Source: Phycisphaerales bacterium UBA2421
GTDB lineage: Bacteria > Planctomycetota > Phycisphaerae > Tepidisphaerales > Tepidisphaeraceae
Direction of reading: 5' to 3'
Assembly: GCA_002343075.1 (NCBI GenBank)
Contig: DDRH01000036.1
Location: forward strand, 89,068-153,067
Length of the DNA: 64,000 bases
How positions within the stretch are numbered: position 1 is the stretch's first letter; every line of letters starts with the position of its first letter. Under the pieces are notes generated by a model. It worked only from the letters and a program-made list of their open reading frames with translations, was not told the origin of the DNA and searched no databases. Of the stretch, positions 61,351-64,000 are shown piece by piece. Position numbers and translations under genes: made by a program.

Positions 61351-61848
61351 TCATAACCACTGATCAATCGGACGGGCAAGCTGACGAAAATCTGCCATCG
61401 GCAGGCTTACCGTTTCCCATTTGACGCTTCTGCGGCGCATGTGATTACGGTAGTCTGACAGATCAATTCCCATCAGCCAGTACCACTTTCCACGGAACTC
61501 GAACATGCCCGGTTCTGGTGTCAGCGGCGGGTCAATCCAGTAGATAAACGTGAAAACCGCCTTGAAGTTGCTCCCAAACACCTGCTCCCACTGCATCAGG
61601 TCTTCAACGTCCCGCTCGGTTGTCCAAGTCTGGAAGCTAGGGCGGGCAGAACGAGAGTGAGCCTGTCGTCCCTTCACGTCAACCAGCAGGTTAAGACCTT
61701 TGGGGTTGTAGACGACAAAATCGAAGCTCTTTAGCTTCGCGGTCGAAAACAGTGCTTTCTTTGCTTCGTCAACCGCGACGTAAGGAATGCCCCTCTCGCG
61801 GAGATAAGCCTCAAATGCAGCTTCATAGTGAATCGATCTGTCCGCCAT
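61351..61848 (-). CDS. HYE-type protein with PD-(D/E)XK nuclease-like core
   Basis: A 165-residue protein. The N terminus, HYEAAFEAYLRERGIPY, and the middle, FDFVVYNPKGLNLLVDVKGRQ, match the predicted nuclease-like core: a Glu in the first helix, Asp in FDFVV and a DVK triplet (D-x-K) on the next strand, as in PD-(D/E)XK enzymes. This type of protein is of unknown role, probably acting on DNA or RNA; it is not part of any recognisable restriction system here. Its start is 20 bases downstream of the YkgJ-type gene's stop, with which it may share an operon. Call is by motif only. Confidence 0.72.
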   Translation of the reverse strand: MADRSIHYEAAFEAYLRERGIPYVAVDEAKKALFSTAKLKSFDFVVYNPKGLNLLVDVKGRQAHSRSARPSFQTWTTERDVEDLMQWEQVFGSNFKAVFTFIYWIDPPLTPEPGMFEFRGKWYWLMGIDLSDYRNHMRRRSVKWETVSLPMADFRQLARPIDQWL

Positions 61849-61867
61849 GGAACGCCCCGTCTAAAAC

Positions 61868-62320
61868 CTAGCTCATGACCGGCAACATTACACCGGCGAG
61901 CCTCCCGTTCTTCGTTTTCTTTCGGAGCCGCATCTTCTTGGGCTGCAATGGCAACTTCACTCGTCGCCCGGCCCGCTTTGAGAGCACCTCTTCCGCGTGC
62001 ACCACCAAGTCATGCGCGCTGGTGAAGAGATGGTCGTAACCGTAGTCCGTCGAGTGATATTCGCAGGACTTAGTGGAGTATCCTCGGCAGATTCTCGGCC
62101 GATGCTCGTAAATCTCACAGCGGTTGTCCGGAAGAAGGTGCTTGCAGCGGTTCAGGATTCCCAAATACCACTGCCCTTCCTCCACAAACACGATTACATT
62201 CTCGTGGCACAAGTACCAGCGAATGTGATCGAAATCGGCTGCCGATCTGGGGTTTTCCAGCGGGAGCGCAAAATATCGACAGCAGAGCGCGACGCATTTA
62301 TCGCACAAAATTTCAGCCAT
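61868..62320 (-). CDS. YkgJ-family cysteine-cluster protein
   Basis: A 150-residue protein with the UPF0153/YkgJ pattern of conserved cysteines: CDKCVALCCRYF at residues 6-17, CKHLLPDNRCEIYEHRPRICRGYSTKSCEY (about residues 58-87), enough to bind a metal or Fe-S cluster. Proteins of this family are thought to bind zinc or iron, function unknown. The C terminus is basic (KPLQPKKMRLRKKTKNGRL). It is divergent from rsmD, with 124 bases between starts, and upstream of the HYE-type protein on the minus strand. Confidence 0.83.
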   Translation of the reverse strand: MAEILCDKCVALCCRYFALPLENPRSAADFDHIRWYLCHENVIVFVEEGQWYLGILNRCKHLLPDNRCEIYEHRPRICRGYSTKSCEYHSTDYGYDHLFTSAHDLVVHAEEVLSKRAGRRVKLPLQPKKMRLRKKTKNGRLAGVMLPVMS

Positions 62321-62444
62321 ACGTCAAACCTTCTCCAAACGCCTCAGACCCGGTTGAGGAACATGGTATCGCCCCCGATGCGTGACTCCAAACGCTGTCC
62401 ATCTATAAAGCCGGCTTGCAATGCGTTAACTTAGCAACCTAAGG

Positions 62445-63029
62445 ATGCGCATTATTGCCGGAGAACATCGCGGGCGATCGATCCTCCCGCCGGAGGGAAG
62501 TGCCACTCGCCCGATCACTGATCGTGCAAAACAGTCGCTCTTCGATTTACTCGCGCCACGCATCGATGAAGCGCTTGTTTACGATTGTTTCTGCGGCACC
62601 GGCAGTATGGGTCTTGAATCTCTCAGTCGGGGCGCAAAACTGGCGACATTCTTCGATGCCGACCGGGGTGCGCTCGCTCGGTTAGCGCAGAACATCACGA
62701 ACCTAAAGCTCGCCGAACGATCACGGATCATCCCAGGCGACCTGTTCAAGTGGTTCCACCTTGCCAACACCCGCCCCGAGGCTGCGGCCGCAAGCGGGGC
62801 TGATATCATCTTCCTCGATCCGCCCTACAAGTTCCTTCAAACTCAAGCCGACGAACTGCTGCAACTGGCACTGCATTTGACCGGCGCGCACCTTCGCCCC
62901 GGGGGTGTTTTGGTATTCCGACATGACTCAAAGGACACGCTTCGTCTACCACGCCTGCGCCAGACCGATGTTCGCGAGTATGGCGGAATGACTATCGAGC
63001 TTCTGGAGGCAGAAGAACCATCACTATGA
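62445..63029 (+). CDS. rsmD: 16S rRNA (guanine-966-N2)-methyltransferase RsmD
   Basis: Methylates N2 of G966 in 16S rRNA. The 194-residue enzyme has the family start MRIIAGEHRGRSI, a SAM-binding block YDCFCGTGSMGLES and the N2-guanine catalytic motif LDPPY (IIFLDPPYKF). The C-terminal segment is slightly longer than in E. coli. AAGG precedes the ATG closely, and the stop overlaps the cca start (ATGA), so the two genes are coupled. Confidence 0.94.
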   Translation: MRIIAGEHRGRSILPPEGSATRPITDRAKQSLFDLLAPRIDEALVYDCFCGTGSMGLESLSRGAKLATFFDADRGALARLAQNITNLKLAERSRIIPGDLFKWFHLANTRPEAAAASGADIIFLDPPYKFLQTQADELLQLALHLTGAHLRPGGVLVFRHDSKDTLRLPRLRQTDVREYGGMTIELLEAEEPSL

Positions 63030-64000
63030 CCCCCCCGCCGACCGAGATTCTGAAACAGCCGAGTCGTCGCGAGGATGCGATCAACGTCATCCGTCGGCTG
63101 CGAGATCAGGGGCATGTAGCTTATTTGGCGGGAGGGTGCGTACGGGATGAATTGCTGGGTCTTACGCCGAAGGACTTTGACGTCGCCACCGACGCTCCGC
63201 CCATAAGAGTGCAAGCGCTCTTTCAGAAAACGCAGGCCGTCGGGGCGGCCTTCGGGGTGATTCTGGTTCGCAGCGGCAAAAGCGTGATTGAGGTGGCGAC
63301 ATTTCGCGCCGACGGACACTACTCCGACGGCCGCCGGCCCGATCGCGTAACCTTCACGACCGCCGAGGCAGACGCGCAGCGGCGCGACTTCACCATCAAT
63401 GGGCTGTTTCTGGACCCCATCGAGAATCGCGTGATCGACTACGTCGGTGGACAGGCAGACCTGCGCGCAAATCTTCTACGGGCTATCGGGGATCCGCAGC
63501 ACCGGTTCGCTGAAGACTACTTGAGGATCCTGCGCGCGGTCCGATTTGCTGCACGGTTTGAGATGACGATTGAACCCACTACAAGGGACGCAATCGTGAG
63601 ATACGCGCCGCGACTGATCGAAATCAGTCCTGAGCGTATTGCCGATGAACTTCGCGGCATGCTCACCCCGATCACCCGCATCGTGGCCTGGCGGCTCTTG
63701 TGGTCTTTGCATGTTATCGGCCATCTAATCCGTTTTGTCGGCACGCCCCCGGCGGCGGGACTCGATATGAGGCGATCCATCTTTGAGCGGTTGCAGCCGG
63801 GAATGTCATGCGGCTTTCCGCTAGCAGTCGCCGCGGCGCACGTGGATTTTGCCTGGCAATCCTCGTCCGACGGGTTGTTTGAACTGCTTGAGGGGACGAC
63901 TATTGAGAAAATCTGCCATGCCGCGAGAAAATCGCTTCGCATCAGCAACTTGGAACTTGATTCGCTTCGATCAATTCTGCGTCTTGCCAGCTCAATAGTG
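63026..64000 (+). CDS. cca: CCA tRNA nucleotidyltransferase / poly(A) polymerase, 3' end outside window
   Basis: Adds or repairs the 3' CCA of tRNA (or adds poly(A)); class II polymerase-beta superfamily. The visible 325 codons have the nucleotidyltransferase head: LAGGCVRDELLG, then the metal-binding DFDVATDA (Asp-x-Asp) and later RRDFTINGLFLDP and RFAEDYLRILRAVRFAARF. The head, neck and part of the body are present and the frame is open at the window end. The ATG at 63026 overlaps the rsmD stop (ATGA), so translation is coupled. Whether it is a CCA-adding or A-adding enzyme, or one of a C/A-adding pair, cannot be told from this portion. Confidence 0.92.
   Translation, partial: MTPPPTEILKQPSRREDAINVIRRLRDQGHVAYLAGGCVRDELLGLTPKDFDVATDAPPIRVQALFQKTQAVGAAFGVILVRSGKSVIEVATFRADGHYSDGRRPDRVTFTTAEADAQRRDFTINGLFLDPIENRVIDYVGGQADLRANLLRAIGDPQHRFAEDYLRILRAVRFAARFEMTIEPTTRDAIVRYAPRLIEISPERIADELRGMLTPITRIVAWRLLWSLHVIGHLIRFVGTPPAAGLDMRRSIFERLQPGMSCGFPLAVAAAHVDFAWQSSSDGLFELLEGTTIEKICHAARKSLRISNLELDSLRSILRLASSIV

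Overview
The window is a chromosomal segment (moderately GC-rich, densely coded on both strands) from a planctomycete, most likely of the Phycisphaerae/Tepidisphaerales side of the phylum. The main clue is the Ca-binding repeat protein at 6470-7645, which carries an EPRRLLS motif in its first 30 residues, the N-terminal tag typical of planctomycete extracellular proteins. Supporting clues are the TPR/GT-C membrane proteins, the pseudopilin and the small anti-sigma-like partner of an ECF sigma factor. No phage, insertion sequence, CRISPR array, rRNA or recognisable tRNA gene was seen; this is ordinary core genome with a few unusual proteins.

Layout. 1-846: acyl carrier protein and FabZ-like dehydratase. 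1062-6204: secreted esterase with a carbohydrate-binding domain, a B12-binding radical SAM protein translationally coupled to a small membrane protein, two unknowns, and queE. 6470-15564: Ca-binding repeat protein; a large membrane redox protein joining a flavoprotein module (apparently circularly permuted) to a NapH/NosR-type polyferredoxin; DUF547 protein; a large GH63/MGH1-like glucosidase; a TPR/coiled-coil protein. 15601-21710: lone HicB-like protein, TPR-YggX fusion, lipid-linked-sugar type glycosyltransferase, folE divergent from a His-rich fasciclin protein, PDZ protein and APH-type kinase. 21866-27033: two-gene FtsX/LolD-type ABC exporter, metallophosphoesterase, rhomboid protease.

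27205-37226: leuC without leuD, an unknown conserved-looking protein, two GT-C type membrane glycosyltransferases, a nucleotide-sugar epimerase, a phosphohexomutase (GlmM/PMM family) and serine acetyltransferase. The epimerase, mutase and transferases look like a small surface-polysaccharide neighbourhood. 37438-44810: HU-like protein, ECF sigma factor with a probable small anti-sigma partner, rlmN, a pseudopilin and mfd. 45421-51322: DinB-like protein, FAD reductase, coiled-coil membrane protein, then a translation cluster rsmB-fmt-def. 51509-58984: TPR protein, rpsT (with the best terminator of the window), glycyl-tRNA synthetase, and two tandem paralogous TPR membrane proteins. 59074-64000: a DUF3524/QTMAN-like glycosyltransferase, a run of small membrane proteins, a HYE-type PD-(D/E)XK-like protein, a YkgJ-type Cys cluster protein, rsmD and a truncated cca.

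Translation maintenance is a theme (rlmN, rsmB, rsmD, fmt, def, rpsT, glyQS, cca), and three genes may touch queuosine chemistry (folE, queE, the QTMAN-like transferase). Start codons were chosen from Shine-Dalgarno match, signal peptide position and overlap with neighbours; several extended alternatives are noted. All family calls come from reading motifs by eye, without database searches.
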